5,963 nt of DNA, from positions 1 through 5,963 of the forward strand of contig MGJJ01000021.1 of NCBI GenBank assembly GCA_001794205.1, in the 5' to 3' direction. This DNA is from Candidatus Yanofskybacteria bacterium RIFCSPHIGHO2_01_FULL_44_22. Lineage in GTDB: Bacteria > Patescibacteriota > Minisyncoccia > 2-02-FULL-40-12 > GWA2-44-9. A program made the translations under genes and the position numbers. The notes under the pieces are model-generated. The model saw only the letters and a list, made by a program, of their open reading frames with translations, ran no database searches and was not told where the DNA came from. This document shows positions 1-4,608 of the stretch, piece by piece. Each line of letters begins with the position of its first letter. Position 1 is the stretch's first letter.

Positions 1-308
1 AGCGGGTCTCGTGTTTCGTAAAAGAACCTCCCGATTATTTGGCCGTCGGAAGAAACAACGAATGAAGTGCGGGTCATGTCTGCTTTTTCTATTTTTCCAA
101 AATCTAAGGGACGGCCGTGCGAATCCGTTAAGCCATTTGTGCTGAAAAACAAGTAGCCTAGCAAGGAAAGTAGCGCTAAAATTCCGAGGAACAACATAAA
201 CCTCCAAAGCAATGGCCGCCTTTTTATCAGGATAATGCGGAAATCGCTTTTAAGCTCGGCGAGAATTTTTTCGATGCTGTTTTTATCGTGCTGGCTCGAA
301 GAAGCCAT
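1..308 (-). CDS. Class A penicillin-binding protein, N-terminus only (cut by window edge)
   Basis: The 102 visible codons start at an ATG preceded by a good Shine-Dalgarno sequence, AGGAGA at 313-318, 4 nt upstream; this is the clearest ribosome-binding site in the window. A basic cytoplasmic N-terminus of about 33 residues (KRRPLLWRF just before the membrane) leads into one transmembrane helix at about residues 35-55. The visible end, SSDGQIIGRFFYETRDP (86-102), matches the conserved strand just after the membrane anchor of PBP1A-type enzymes, where the family pattern is roughly D-x-x-G-x-x-I-G-x-F-x-x-x-R. The full protein would be a bitopic enzyme with an extracytoplasmic GT51 glycosyltransferase domain and then a transpeptidase domain, polymerising and cross-linking peptidoglycan; both domains lie outside the window. 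The gene is divergent from the metalloprotease-like gene at 419. Assignment rests on the topology and this one motif, so the exact PBP subclass is open. Confidence 0.72.
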   Translation of the reverse strand, partial: MASSSQHDKNSIEKILAELKSDFRIILIKRRPLLWRFMLFLGILALLSLLGYLFFSTNGLTDSHGRPLDFGKIEKADMTRTSFVVSSDGQIIGRFFYETRDP

Positions 309-346
309 ATTTTCTCCTGTTTTTGAAAGAACGTCTTATTGGGGAC

Positions 347-374
347 AGGGTAGCATTTTGGGTTAAAAATTCAA
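347..374 (-). promoter_or_regulatory. Weak candidate promoter for the PBP gene
   Basis: On the minus strand TTGAAT (369-374) is followed after 16 nt by TACCCT (347-352) with an upstream TG (TGC), an extended -10 arrangement. The -10 is poor. Predicted start is near 340, giving a leader of about 30 nt to the ATG at 308. It lies in the 110-bp divergent gap shared with the gene at 419, for which I see no convincing plus-strand promoter except a GATAAT at 407-412 that would give an almost leaderless mRNA. Confidence 0.25.
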
Positions 375-418
375 TCAGGACTTTCATTATTTAAAGATTT
401 TGGTAGGATAATGTTAAT

Positions 419-1639
419 ATGGCCGAAAAAATACCGCCGAATGTTCCGGCAACGCAAAACAAGGAAACAACGGAAGAAGCCAAAAGGAAAAATGAGAAAA
501 TCGAAGAGCTGGAAAAACTTGCCGCTATGCAGAAGCGGTTCGGCGGCGCCATTCGCGCCAATCCGGACATTAAGCTGATTGAACTGGATGAGATACTGAA
601 AAATTTTGAGAAAGAATTCGGACTGAAACAGGAGCACAAGGAAATTTTTTATTCCGTCTTTTTGAATTACAAGGAAAAACAGCAGGCAATGAAAGTCTTG
701 AGCGAACAATATCCCGACGCCAACGCGTTGTACGAGAAAATTTTCGGCCAAAAACCGAAGGGACATATCTCGGTGAAAAATTCGACCGAAAGCCCCTTTA
801 TGTTTTATTTTGAATGTGACGATGATGAAGATTTTATCCGCATTTACGAGGTTTTATATTTTCGCAAATCCGATTTTAGCGATATGGAATCGGAAGAAAT
901 TAAAGCAATAGGAGACCTTGCAAGGAAAGCTTGGGGTGTGCACGATGTTTTGTCGATTGAAAACGACAATCAAACACAGGCGCTCTCTTTTGGAGCCGGA
1001 CGAAACACAATAAAGGGCAAGGCCGAACAAGTTGGGACATTTAGACACGAAGAACAGCATGCCATTCAAAATTTCATTGTCGTGAATTTTAATATGGAAG
1101 CGGCTTACTGGACGCTGGAAAACAATTTGCGTGGCCTTAAGCCGGAAAATTTGGAACAAGAAGCGGTCAAACCGCTTATAAAATATTTGCAGGTCTGGCG
1201 CCGGTTTTGGGAAGAGCAGGCCAAGAATGAGATATTGGCTCATTGTGAAGGGAATTCGCAAAATAACCTCAATCATGTTTTGAAGTCGCTTACACAAAGA
1301 AAACAAGACGGCGGAATGTATGATTATTTTTACGACTATTTCCAAGATTATGACTTAACAAACACAGGTTTTTTGGCATCAGTTGAGTGGCCTGTTATAA
1401 AAGCGCTTGGCAAAGAGCCAACGATAGAAGATAAAATGGCGATAGGAAAATTGATTAAGGAAACAGCCAAAAAAGTTTTTCGGGAGGAATACGACAATAT
1501 CGTGCAAGATGCGGCGAAAGCGGCTTCCGCTCTCCGCTCGCAGGGCTATTCGGCCGAAGAACTGCTGGGGATATTAAAACACGAACCGCTTGAAAAATGG
1601 CCGGAGATTCACGAAACAATGTCAGCCTCAAGGAGATAA
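419..1639 (+). CDS. Predicted zinc metalloprotease-like protein (HExxH...E), cytosolic
   Basis: A 406-residue protein with no signal peptide and no hydrophobic helix, so probably cytosolic. Residues 1-40 are charged and lysine/glutamate rich (likely coiled or disordered); residues 45-110 are helical. The key feature is FRHEEQHAIQN at 208-218, which gives H210-E211-x-x-H214, the zinc-binding HExxH motif on a helix. About 57 residues on, AKNEILAH (268-275) offers E271 as the third ligand, the gluzincin arrangement. The segment between is helical and tryptophan rich (YLQVWRRFWEEQAKNE). An aromatic/acidic patch, YDYFYDYFQDY, lies at 301-311. The C-terminal 60 residues look like a helical bundle. 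The ATG at 419 has TAGGA 10 nt upstream; the ATG at 411 is in another frame. From memory, proteins with this HEExH plus (K/R)xEILAY-like pairing are common in Parcubacteria but uncharacterised. Substrate and even protease activity are inference. The stop codon lies 17 nt from the convergent tRNA-Arg. Confidence 0.7.
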   Translation: MAEKIPPNVPATQNKETTEEAKRKNEKIEELEKLAAMQKRFGGAIRANPDIKLIELDEILKNFEKEFGLKQEHKEIFYSVFLNYKEKQQAMKVLSEQYPDANALYEKIFGQKPKGHISVKNSTESPFMFYFECDDDEDFIRIYEVLYFRKSDFSDMESEEIKAIGDLARKAWGVHDVLSIENDNQTQALSFGAGRNTIKGKAEQVGTFRHEEQHAIQNFIVVNFNMEAAYWTLENNLRGLKPENLEQEAVKPLIKYLQVWRRFWEEQAKNEILAHCEGNSQNNLNHVLKSLTQRKQDGGMYDYFYDYFQDYDLTNTGFLASVEWPVIKALGKEPTIEDKMAIGKLIKETAKKVFREEYDNIVQDAAKAASALRSQGYSAEELLGILKHEPLEKWPEIHETMSASRR

Positions 1640-1656
1640 ACAACAAAATTAGGTCT

Positions 1657-1731
1657 TGGTGCCCTCGCCAGGATTTGAACCCGGAATTTCTGGTCCGAAG
1701 CCAGATGTGATATCCGTTTCACCACAAGGGC
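1657..1731 (-). tRNA. tRNA-Arg(TCG)
   Basis: A 75-nt cloverleaf including encoded CCA. Acceptor GCCCTTG pairs with CGAGGGC (one G-U); D arm GTGA/TCAC with an 8-nt loop containing GG; anticodon stem TCTGG/CCAGA with loop CTTCGGA, giving anticodon TCG, for arginine CGN codons; 4-nt variable loop; T arm CCGGG/CCTGG (one G-U) with canonical loop TTCAAAT; discriminator A, then CCA. All invariant positions are present. It is converging on the metalloprotease-like gene, with no clear terminator between them. Confidence 0.96.
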
Positions 1732-1748
1732 AAAGATTAGATATTGTT

Positions 1749-1777
1749 AATTTATCAAAAAAAACCGGTAGATTCAA
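1749..1777 (-). promoter_or_regulatory. Candidate promoter of tRNA-Arg
   Basis: TTGAAT (1772-1777), 17-nt spacer, then TAAATT (1749-1754) preceded by TGA, an extended -10. The predicted start near 1742 is about 11 nt before the mature tRNA 5' end at 1731. The spacer contains eight T in a row. It lies just beyond the palindromic terminator of the 3D-domain gene, so tRNA-Arg appears to be its own transcription unit. Confidence 0.5.
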
Positions 1778-1784
1778 TTTTTTA

Positions 1785-1834
1785 GAGTCCTAAATAATAA
1801 CTCCCGCCATGGCGGGAGTTATTATTTAGGACTC
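1785..1834. terminator. 50-nt perfect palindrome, bidirectional intrinsic terminator
   Basis: Every base from 1785 to 1834 pairs with its mirror, giving 25 bp centred on CCATGG. The core CTCCCGCCATGGCGGGAG is GC-rich and is flanked on both sides by an arm reading TTATTATTT outward on either strand, so it can act as hairpin plus U-rich tail in both directions. The last three codons (Glu, Ser, stop) of the 3D-domain gene lie inside the right arm. The core CCCGCC/GGCGGG recurs in the palindrome at 3891-3936. Confidence 0.8.
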
Positions 1835-2395
1835 TTCCACTATCTCAATCGTCACTTTTTTTACTCCGAAAACTTTAGCCAATTCTCTTTCCGAAAACCA
1901 AACATCAATATTGTATTTGTACCTTTTATTCATCCTGTCTTCTATGACGAATATTTTTTCTCCGAAAAGAGAAGGAATTCTGACAAGCGTGCCGAAAGGC
2001 AGAAAGTTTGCCGCCATGATGCCGTCTCTTACCCGGGTACCCCAAGCGGTTATAAACGGCGTGCTGTCGGTCTGGTCGGGGGTTGAGGAATAACCGGTCG
2101 CGACGACGGTAAACGTTTTAATCGGCTGATATTCTTTTTTCGGCTCCGGTTCAAGAATCGGATTTTCAATTTTCAGAACTTTTTTGCCGGAGATTGCGGT
2201 TTGAATATTCTGAAAAATACCGACTAAACCCAAGGCGCTGTCTGCGCTTATTCCACCTTCGGCAATAGGCTCATTTTTTCCCGGGTTGTCCCGATTATTA
2301 CCGTTAAGCCAGTCAAAAAATCCAGCTTTGGCCTGACCGACAGCGAAAGCAAAAACAATCGGTAAAATAACGGCCATTTTGATGATTTTATTCAT
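1826..2395 (-). CDS. Secreted 3D-domain protein, predicted cell-wall hydrolase
   Basis: I choose the ATG at 2395, which gives 189 residues. From there a textbook signal peptide follows: MNKIIK, a hydrophobic core to residue 19, and an AKA|GF cleavage site after residue 24. A longer reading from 2491 would bury this signal and would translate the structured leader. Residues 25-92 are a low-complexity linker (N/D/P/E rich). Residues 93-185 are a 3D domain (double-psi barrel related to MltA and the resuscitation-factor C-terminus): VVATGYS, TDSTPFITAWGT, RDGIMAANFLPFGT, FVIEDRM and NIDVWF are all recognisable. The three aspartates that name the domain are D124, D153 and D164 (D110 is a further conserved acid). 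Such domains bind or cleave peptidoglycan; lytic transglycosylase activity is inferred. Shine-Dalgarno pairing is poor: AAGGAA lies about 18 nt upstream. The gene has its own promoter at 2533-2561. Confidence 0.85.
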   Translation of the reverse strand: MNKIIKMAVILPIVFAFAVGQAKAGFFDWLNGNNRDNPGKNEPIAEGGISADSALGLVGIFQNIQTAISGKKVLKIENPILEPEPKKEYQPIKTFTVVATGYSSTPDQTDSTPFITAWGTRVRDGIMAANFLPFGTLVRIPSLFGEKIFVIEDRMNKRYKYNIDVWFSERELAKVFGVKKVTIEIVEES

Positions 2396-2459
2396 AATAT
2401 TTAAGCTAATAAGTTCCTTCCAATAAAACTGGCTTATTCGGCGAAATGCCTTAAAAACA

Positions 2460-2499
2460 GGCCTTTTTGTAATAAAAAAGGGCCTTATCAAGCCTTTTT
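2460..2499 (-). promoter_or_regulatory. Alternative hairpins in the leader of the 3D-domain gene (possible attenuator)
   Basis: The transcript from the promoter at 2533-2561 would carry a leader of about 130 nt. Within it, AAAAAGGC (2499-2492) can pair with GCC-C-TTTTT (2483-2475) to form a terminator-like hairpin ending in a U run. The same GGCCCTTTTT segment (2484-2475) can instead pair with AAAAAGGCC (2468-2460), one C bulged. The two structures exclude each other, as in transcription attenuation. No known riboswitch class is recognised, and A/T-rich stems of this kind can arise by chance. Confidence 0.3.
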
Positions 2500-2532
2500 A
2501 TCACAGAAACTTACTAAGCTTATTGTGCTATA

Positions 2533-2561
2533 ATGATAGCAAAATTAGACCCAAAAGTCAA
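2533..2561 (-). promoter_or_regulatory. Sigma70-type promoter of the 3D-domain gene
   Basis: On the minus strand TTGACT (2556-2561) is separated by exactly 17 nt from TATCAT (2533-2538), close to consensus at both boxes. Predicted start is near 2526, about 130 nt before the chosen ATG at 2395. The -35 box overlaps the TGA stop (2558-2560) of the upstream membrane-protein gene, so the two genes abut with no spare sequence. Confidence 0.65.
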
Positions 2562-3037
2562 GTCCGCAAACGGGGACCGAAGGGCCATAAAATTTTGAGC
2601 ATTTTAAGCCCCGGACCGGCCGAAATCACAAACAGAAACAAACCGGACATCACCAAAAATCCATCATAGCTCCAGCGGGCGGGGTTGCTGTCGCTTAATT
2701 TAAGCCAGATGCCGAATTCATCAAAAGCAAGACCGAGGCCGAAACCATGGAGAAGGGAAATAAGAAATTTCGCTCTCGGTCCGCTGAAAATAAGCGCGAG
2801 GTAGCCGGAGGCGGCCAAAACGAAAAAACCGTAAGCGTAATGGTGGATGCGGATAGTTTTTGACCAGGGAATATAGAAATCGGGATAAAGATGGCTGAAA
2901 ATTCGAGCGCCGACGAAGGTTAAAAGAAAAGCGACCGAGATGGGGAAAATAAGAGAAACATAAAGTCCGGGTTCTTTGTCAAGAACCTTCTGATGGATAG
3001 TCCGGCGCATTCTTGAAAAAATATCGATGATAAACAT
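2558..3037 (-). CDS. Four-helix integral membrane protein, conserved, unknown function
   Basis: From the ATG at 3037 this is 159 residues. The reading frame is open further upstream to an ATG at 3082, but that ATG lies inside the tRNA-Gly gene, so the longer start is not credible. ATG 3010 (residue 10) is another option; neither has a Shine-Dalgarno sequence. Helices are predicted at about 25-50, 68-84, 90-105 and 126-142. Polar signatures sit at the membrane: I-R-I-HH (H65, H66) at the start of helix 2, HGFGLGLAFDEFGIWL with H97, D106 and E107 in and after helix 3, and RWSYDGF before helix 4. I recall uncharacterised bacterial and archaeal membrane proteins with this HH...GxGxGLxxDE pattern; no function is known to me. 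The gene is probably co-transcribed with tRNA-Gly, whose discriminator base is 4 nt before the ATG. Confidence 0.7.
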   Translation of the reverse strand: MFIIDIFSRMRRTIHQKVLDKEPGLYVSLIFPISVAFLLTFVGARIFSHLYPDFYIPWSKTIRIHHYAYGFFVLAASGYLALIFSGPRAKFLISLLHGFGLGLAFDEFGIWLKLSDSNPARWSYDGFLVMSGLFLFVISAGPGLKMLKILWPFGPRLRT

Positions 3038-3041
3038 CCGG

Positions 3042-3112
3042 AGCGGGTAACGAGAGTCGGACTCGTACTTCGACCTTGGCAAGGTCGCGTCATACCGCTA
3101 GACCATACCCGC
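3042..3112 (-). tRNA. tRNA-Gly(GCC), non-canonical T loop, no encoded CCA
   Basis: A 71-nt cloverleaf ending at the discriminator. Acceptor GCGGGTA/TACCCGC is perfect; anticodon stem CGACC/GGTCG is perfect with loop TTGCCAA, giving anticodon GCC; T stem ACGAG/CTCGT is perfect; discriminator is T, as usual for bacterial tRNA-Gly. Overall it resembles E. coli tRNA-Gly(GCC). Oddities: the T loop is TCCGACT, so position 55 is C instead of T; the D stem has a T-T mismatch at its inner pair (GTCT/TGAC); and the three bases after the discriminator are CCG, so CCA must be added after transcription. It could be a decaying copy, but the perfect stems argue for function. Confidence 0.88.
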
Positions 3113-3126
3113 AATTTTATTCTCAT

Positions 3127-3155
3127 ATCCTACCGCATTTTACATGTTTAAGCAA
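3127..3155 (-). promoter_or_regulatory. Candidate promoter of tRNA-Gly and the membrane-protein gene
   Basis: TTGCTT (3150-3155), 17-nt spacer, TAGGAT (3127-3132) on the minus strand. Predicted start is near 3120, about 8 nt before the mature tRNA 5' end at 3112. The -35 box overlaps the last codons and TAA stop of the HTH-protein gene. I see no other promoter for the membrane-protein gene. Confidence 0.4.
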
Positions 3156-3807
3156 ATTCTTTTTGATAAAGATTAATCCAAACAAGAATTTTTTCTTTTA
3201 GTTTTCTACTGCAGACGCGAATAAGACAAACTCCGTATGAATTTCTTTTTGTTGGATGACGACCTTGTATATAAGTTGATTTGGTAAATTTAGATATGGG
3301 AATTTTAGTTAATTTTGACCAAAGATTTTTTTGAACTGACTCAATAAGATCAGGATATAAAATAAGTCGTATGCCAATCTTTTCAATCGGAACCCTCATT
3401 GCATGAGTGAGAAATGAATAGAATATCTTTATCATTTCTGGATCGCTATTTGAAAGGGCAACCTGACCATTTTCAAGTTTTTTGTCCCCCTCACCCCAAT
3501 AGAGCATAATGCCTGAGATAAATAGCGGATCGTATTTTAATTTTGGAAATTCTCGTATTGCCTCTTCTTGGCATTCTTGATGCCAAGAATGCCATCTTTT
3601 TTTGTTGGCAGCGATTATTTTACTGAGTTTTTCCGGATAGGTCAGCGATTCGATTTTGCCAAGCCTATCTCTAATTTCTTGAGACCACGGTTCGTCTCTA
3701 AACCAACCAGCCAATGTCCCCATGGGAATATTAAGCTCACGGCTTATGAATTTATAGCTTTTGTTCTGGCGGCGTAATTCTATGGCTTTTTCCTTATCTT
3801 TTCGCAT
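3148..3807 (-). CDS. HTH DNA-binding protein with LAGLIDADG-like core (tentative)
   Basis: A 219-residue protein. Residues 5-38 form a homeodomain/resolvase-type helix-turn-helix: AIELRRQNKSYKFISREL, a turn at N26-I-P, and the recognition helix MGTLAGWFRD. After a basic helical linker (55-90, many Lys/Arg/Trp/His) comes LFISGIMLYWGEGDKK (95-110), followed by VALSNSDPEMIKIFYSFL (116-133). This GxxLYWGEG...SNSDPxxIxxFxxFL pattern recalls a LAGLIDADG-type strand-helix repeat, with E106 in the position of the acidic residue; I have seen it in many small bacterial proteins with an N-terminal HTH, none with a role I can name. A second half (141-212) contains RLILYPD and a long KEKILVWINLYQKE helix, compatible with a second repeat. 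It may be a homing-endonuclease relative or a regulator. No Shine-Dalgarno sequence precedes the ATG. Composition is more AT-rich than its neighbours. Confidence 0.7.
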   Translation of the reverse strand: MRKDKEKAIELRRQNKSYKFISRELNIPMGTLAGWFRDEPWSQEIRDRLGKIESLTYPEKLSKIIAANKKRWHSWHQECQEEAIREFPKLKYDPLFISGIMLYWGEGDKKLENGQVALSNSDPEMIKIFYSFLTHAMRVPIEKIGIRLILYPDLIESVQKNLWSKLTKIPISKFTKSTYIQGRHPTKRNSYGVCLIRVCSRKLKEKILVWINLYQKEFA

Positions 3808-3849
3808 TTGTTGATAATTTAAAGTTCTTCAATTATGTAATATAGCTTT

Positions 3850-3858
3850 ACTATAGCA
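3850..3858 (-). promoter_or_regulatory. Extended -10 element upstream of the HTH gene
   Basis: Minus strand TGCTATAGT gives TG, one base, then TATAGT, an extended -10; no good -35 box stands at 17 nt. Predicted start is about 3843, leaving a leader of roughly 36 nt to the ATG at 3807. The tandem DnaA-box-like sequences (3874-3894) sit where the -35 region would be, so DnaA binding could affect this promoter. Confidence 0.3.
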
Positions 3859-3873
3859 TACGGGTTCAGTTTT

Positions 3874-3894
3874 TGTGCATAAAGTTGTGGATAA
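3874..3894 (+). promoter_or_regulatory. Two tandem DnaA-box-like 9-mers
   Basis: TGTGCATAA (3874-3882) and TGTGGATAA (3886-3894) read as TTATGCACA and TTATCCACA on the minus strand. Both fit the classical TTATNCACA DnaA box and the second is the strongest form. They have the same orientation and a 12-bp repeat, close to one helical turn. The second overlaps the first four bases of the tRNA-Phe terminator palindrome. No dnaA, dnaN or repeated AT-rich unwinding element is visible, so this is more likely a regulatory or titration site than oriC, or it may be chance. Confidence 0.35.
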
Positions 3895-3936
3895 AATAAA
3901 AACAACCCGCCAGCTGGCGGGTTGTTTTTATTTTAT
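3891..3936. terminator. 46-nt perfect palindrome, terminator of tRNA-Phe
   Basis: All 23 base pairs from 3891/3936 to the centre (AGCT) match. The core AACCCGCCAGCTGGCGGGTT is followed outward on both strands by GTTTTTATTTT, so it is a good intrinsic terminator in either direction. On the minus strand it begins one base after the last base of tRNA-Phe. It shares the CCCGCC/GGCGGG core with the palindrome at 1785-1834 although the outer arms differ. Confidence 0.85.
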
Positions 3937-3937
3937 G

Positions 3938-4009
3938 TGCCGGGCCCCAGAGTCGAACTGGGCACGCCGTCCTCTTCAGGGACGCGCTCTACCGATGAGC
4001 TAGCCCGGC
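3938..4009 (-). tRNA. tRNA-Phe(GAA), no encoded CCA
   Basis: A 72-nt cloverleaf ending at discriminator A. Acceptor GCCGGGC/GCCCGGC perfect; D arm GCTC/GAGC with a 7-nt loop carrying GG; anticodon stem CGTCC/GGACG with loop CTGAAGA, anticodon GAA; 5-nt variable loop GCGTG; T arm CCCAG/CTGGG with canonical TTCGACT loop. The discriminator is followed by CAT, so CCA is not encoded. Base 37 is G instead of the A usual for tRNA-Phe, which would prevent the normal i6A-type modification next to the anticodon. Confidence 0.94.
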
Positions 4010-4057
4010 GAATTGATTATTTTTTGAAACAGCTCGTCTCTTAAAAAAACCCTCATA

Positions 4058-4086
4058 ATTTTATCATATTTTCTTTGTAAAAACAA
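4058..4086 (-). promoter_or_regulatory. Candidate promoter of tRNA-Phe
   Basis: TTGTTT (4081-4086), 17-nt spacer, TAAAAT (4058-4063) preceded by TGA (extended -10) on the minus strand. Predicted start is near 4051, about 40 nt before the tRNA 5' end at 4009. The rest of the 4010-4162 gap is AT-rich and holds nothing else that I can support. Confidence 0.4.
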
Positions 4087-4162
4087 TGTTTTGTATTTGG
4101 CATTATTTTTATATTGGTGAATAAATAAAAATTTTAGTTGTAGATAATTCCTTCCCGCGATC

Positions 4163-4444
4163 TTATAAATTTTTTATAAATTTAATAATTGAATCTTCAC
4201 CCGGAAAATCTTCTTTAATTGTTGCATTTGACGGGGGAGTGCTGCCGATTAAAACATGAAACAAGATATAATTTCGGCAATCGGAATATTTATCCATTAA
4301 TTTATATCCAAACTCAGCAATTCTATTATGCATTTCCTCTATGTTCTTTCCCCTGTAAACATTATTTAATTTTTGCTTAATATCCGCCAAAACGGATTCA
4401 AAAGACTTTTGCTGATTTGGCTGCTCTTGTTCGTTTTTTGTCAT
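4163..4444 (-). CDS. Small protein of unknown function (93 aa)
   Basis: I choose the ATG at 4444. A start at 4525 is possible in frame, but that extension would run through the intrinsic-terminator hairpin at 4492-4512. The protein is soluble, with no signal or membrane segment. It opens with a polar Q/N/E-rich stretch (MTKNEQEQPNQQ), then two probable amphipathic helices (FESVLADIKQKL and NIEEMHNRIAEFGYKLMDKY). The C-terminal third looks the most conserved in style: SDCRNYILFHVLIGSTPP followed by EDFPGEDSIIKFIKNL. I recall GSxPP...DFPGxDSI endings in unannotated Parcubacterial proteins but know no function. There is no strong Shine-Dalgarno sequence and no clear promoter, and it stands alone between the terminator of the rdgB operon and tRNA-Phe. 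Confidence 0.6.
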   Translation of the reverse strand: MTKNEQEQPNQQKSFESVLADIKQKLNNVYRGKNIEEMHNRIAEFGYKLMDKYSDCRNYILFHVLIGSTPPSNATIKEDFPGEDSIIKFIKNL

Positions 4445-4491
4445 ATTAAATCTTGGTGTATCTTTACAGTACGGCTCGAAACCATTTCCTG

Positions 4492-4512
4492 AAAAATTGC
4501 TGACGCAATTTT
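4492..4512 (-). terminator. Intrinsic terminator of the rdgB operon
   Basis: On the minus strand AAAATTGC, loop GTCA, GCAATTTT form a perfect 8-bp stem followed by a fifth T. Its position after the P-loop gene and before the 93-aa gene fits the end of the rdgB transcription unit. The stem is low in GC, so strength is uncertain. Confidence 0.45.
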
Positions 4513-4533
4513 GAAACTTCCCCAAATCCGCTC

Positions 4534-4576
4534 GGGCGCGGCGGAAGGGGGGTGTGGGGGGAATTCCGCCGCGCCC
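4534..4576. repeat. GC-rich long hairpin between genes
   Basis: GGGCGCGGCGGAA (4534-4546) is perfectly complementary to 4564-4576, a 13-bp GC-rich stem with a 17-nt loop of two G6 runs separated by TGT. It stands out from AT-rich surroundings, and the GC-rich stretch continues to about 4590. It contains the words CCGCCGC and CCTCGCGG also used in the hairpins at 5772-5836, suggesting the same repeat family or a decayed copy. It is not a normal intrinsic terminator because no U run follows on either strand. Confidence 0.5.
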
Positions 4577-4608
4577 TCGCGGGAGGCCAGAATTTTTTCG
4601 CCGCTAAA

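Noticed and set aside
854..1345. A 163-codon open frame on the minus strand
   Set aside because: It lies wholly antisense to the metalloprotease-like gene, is rich in F/I/L/R as expected of a shadow frame, and has no recognisable domain or start signal.
2396..2491. N-terminal extension of the 3D-domain protein from ATG 2491
   Set aside because: It would place 32 basic/aromatic residues before a perfect signal peptide and would translate the structured leader; the ATG at 2395 is better.
2396..2526. A c-di-AMP (ydaO-type) riboswitch upstream of the cell-wall gene
   Set aside because: That class often precedes cell-wall hydrolase genes, but apart from a short GCCGAAT none of its conserved elements is present in the leader.
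2526..2534. Plus-strand extended -10, TGCTATAAT
   Set aside because: It matches consensus but points into the antisense of the membrane-protein gene with no plus-strand gene downstream; the minus-strand TTGACT-17-TATCAT explains the region better.
3038..3082. Longer start of the membrane protein at ATG 3082
   Set aside because: These codons are inside the tRNA-Gly gene.
3840..3940. Replication origin suggested by the two DnaA boxes
   Set aside because: Only two boxes, no dnaA/dnaN neighbour and no repeated unwinding motif.
4445..4525. Longer start of the 93-aa protein at ATG 4525
   Set aside because: The extension runs through the intrinsic-terminator hairpin at 4492-4512 and has no conserved character.
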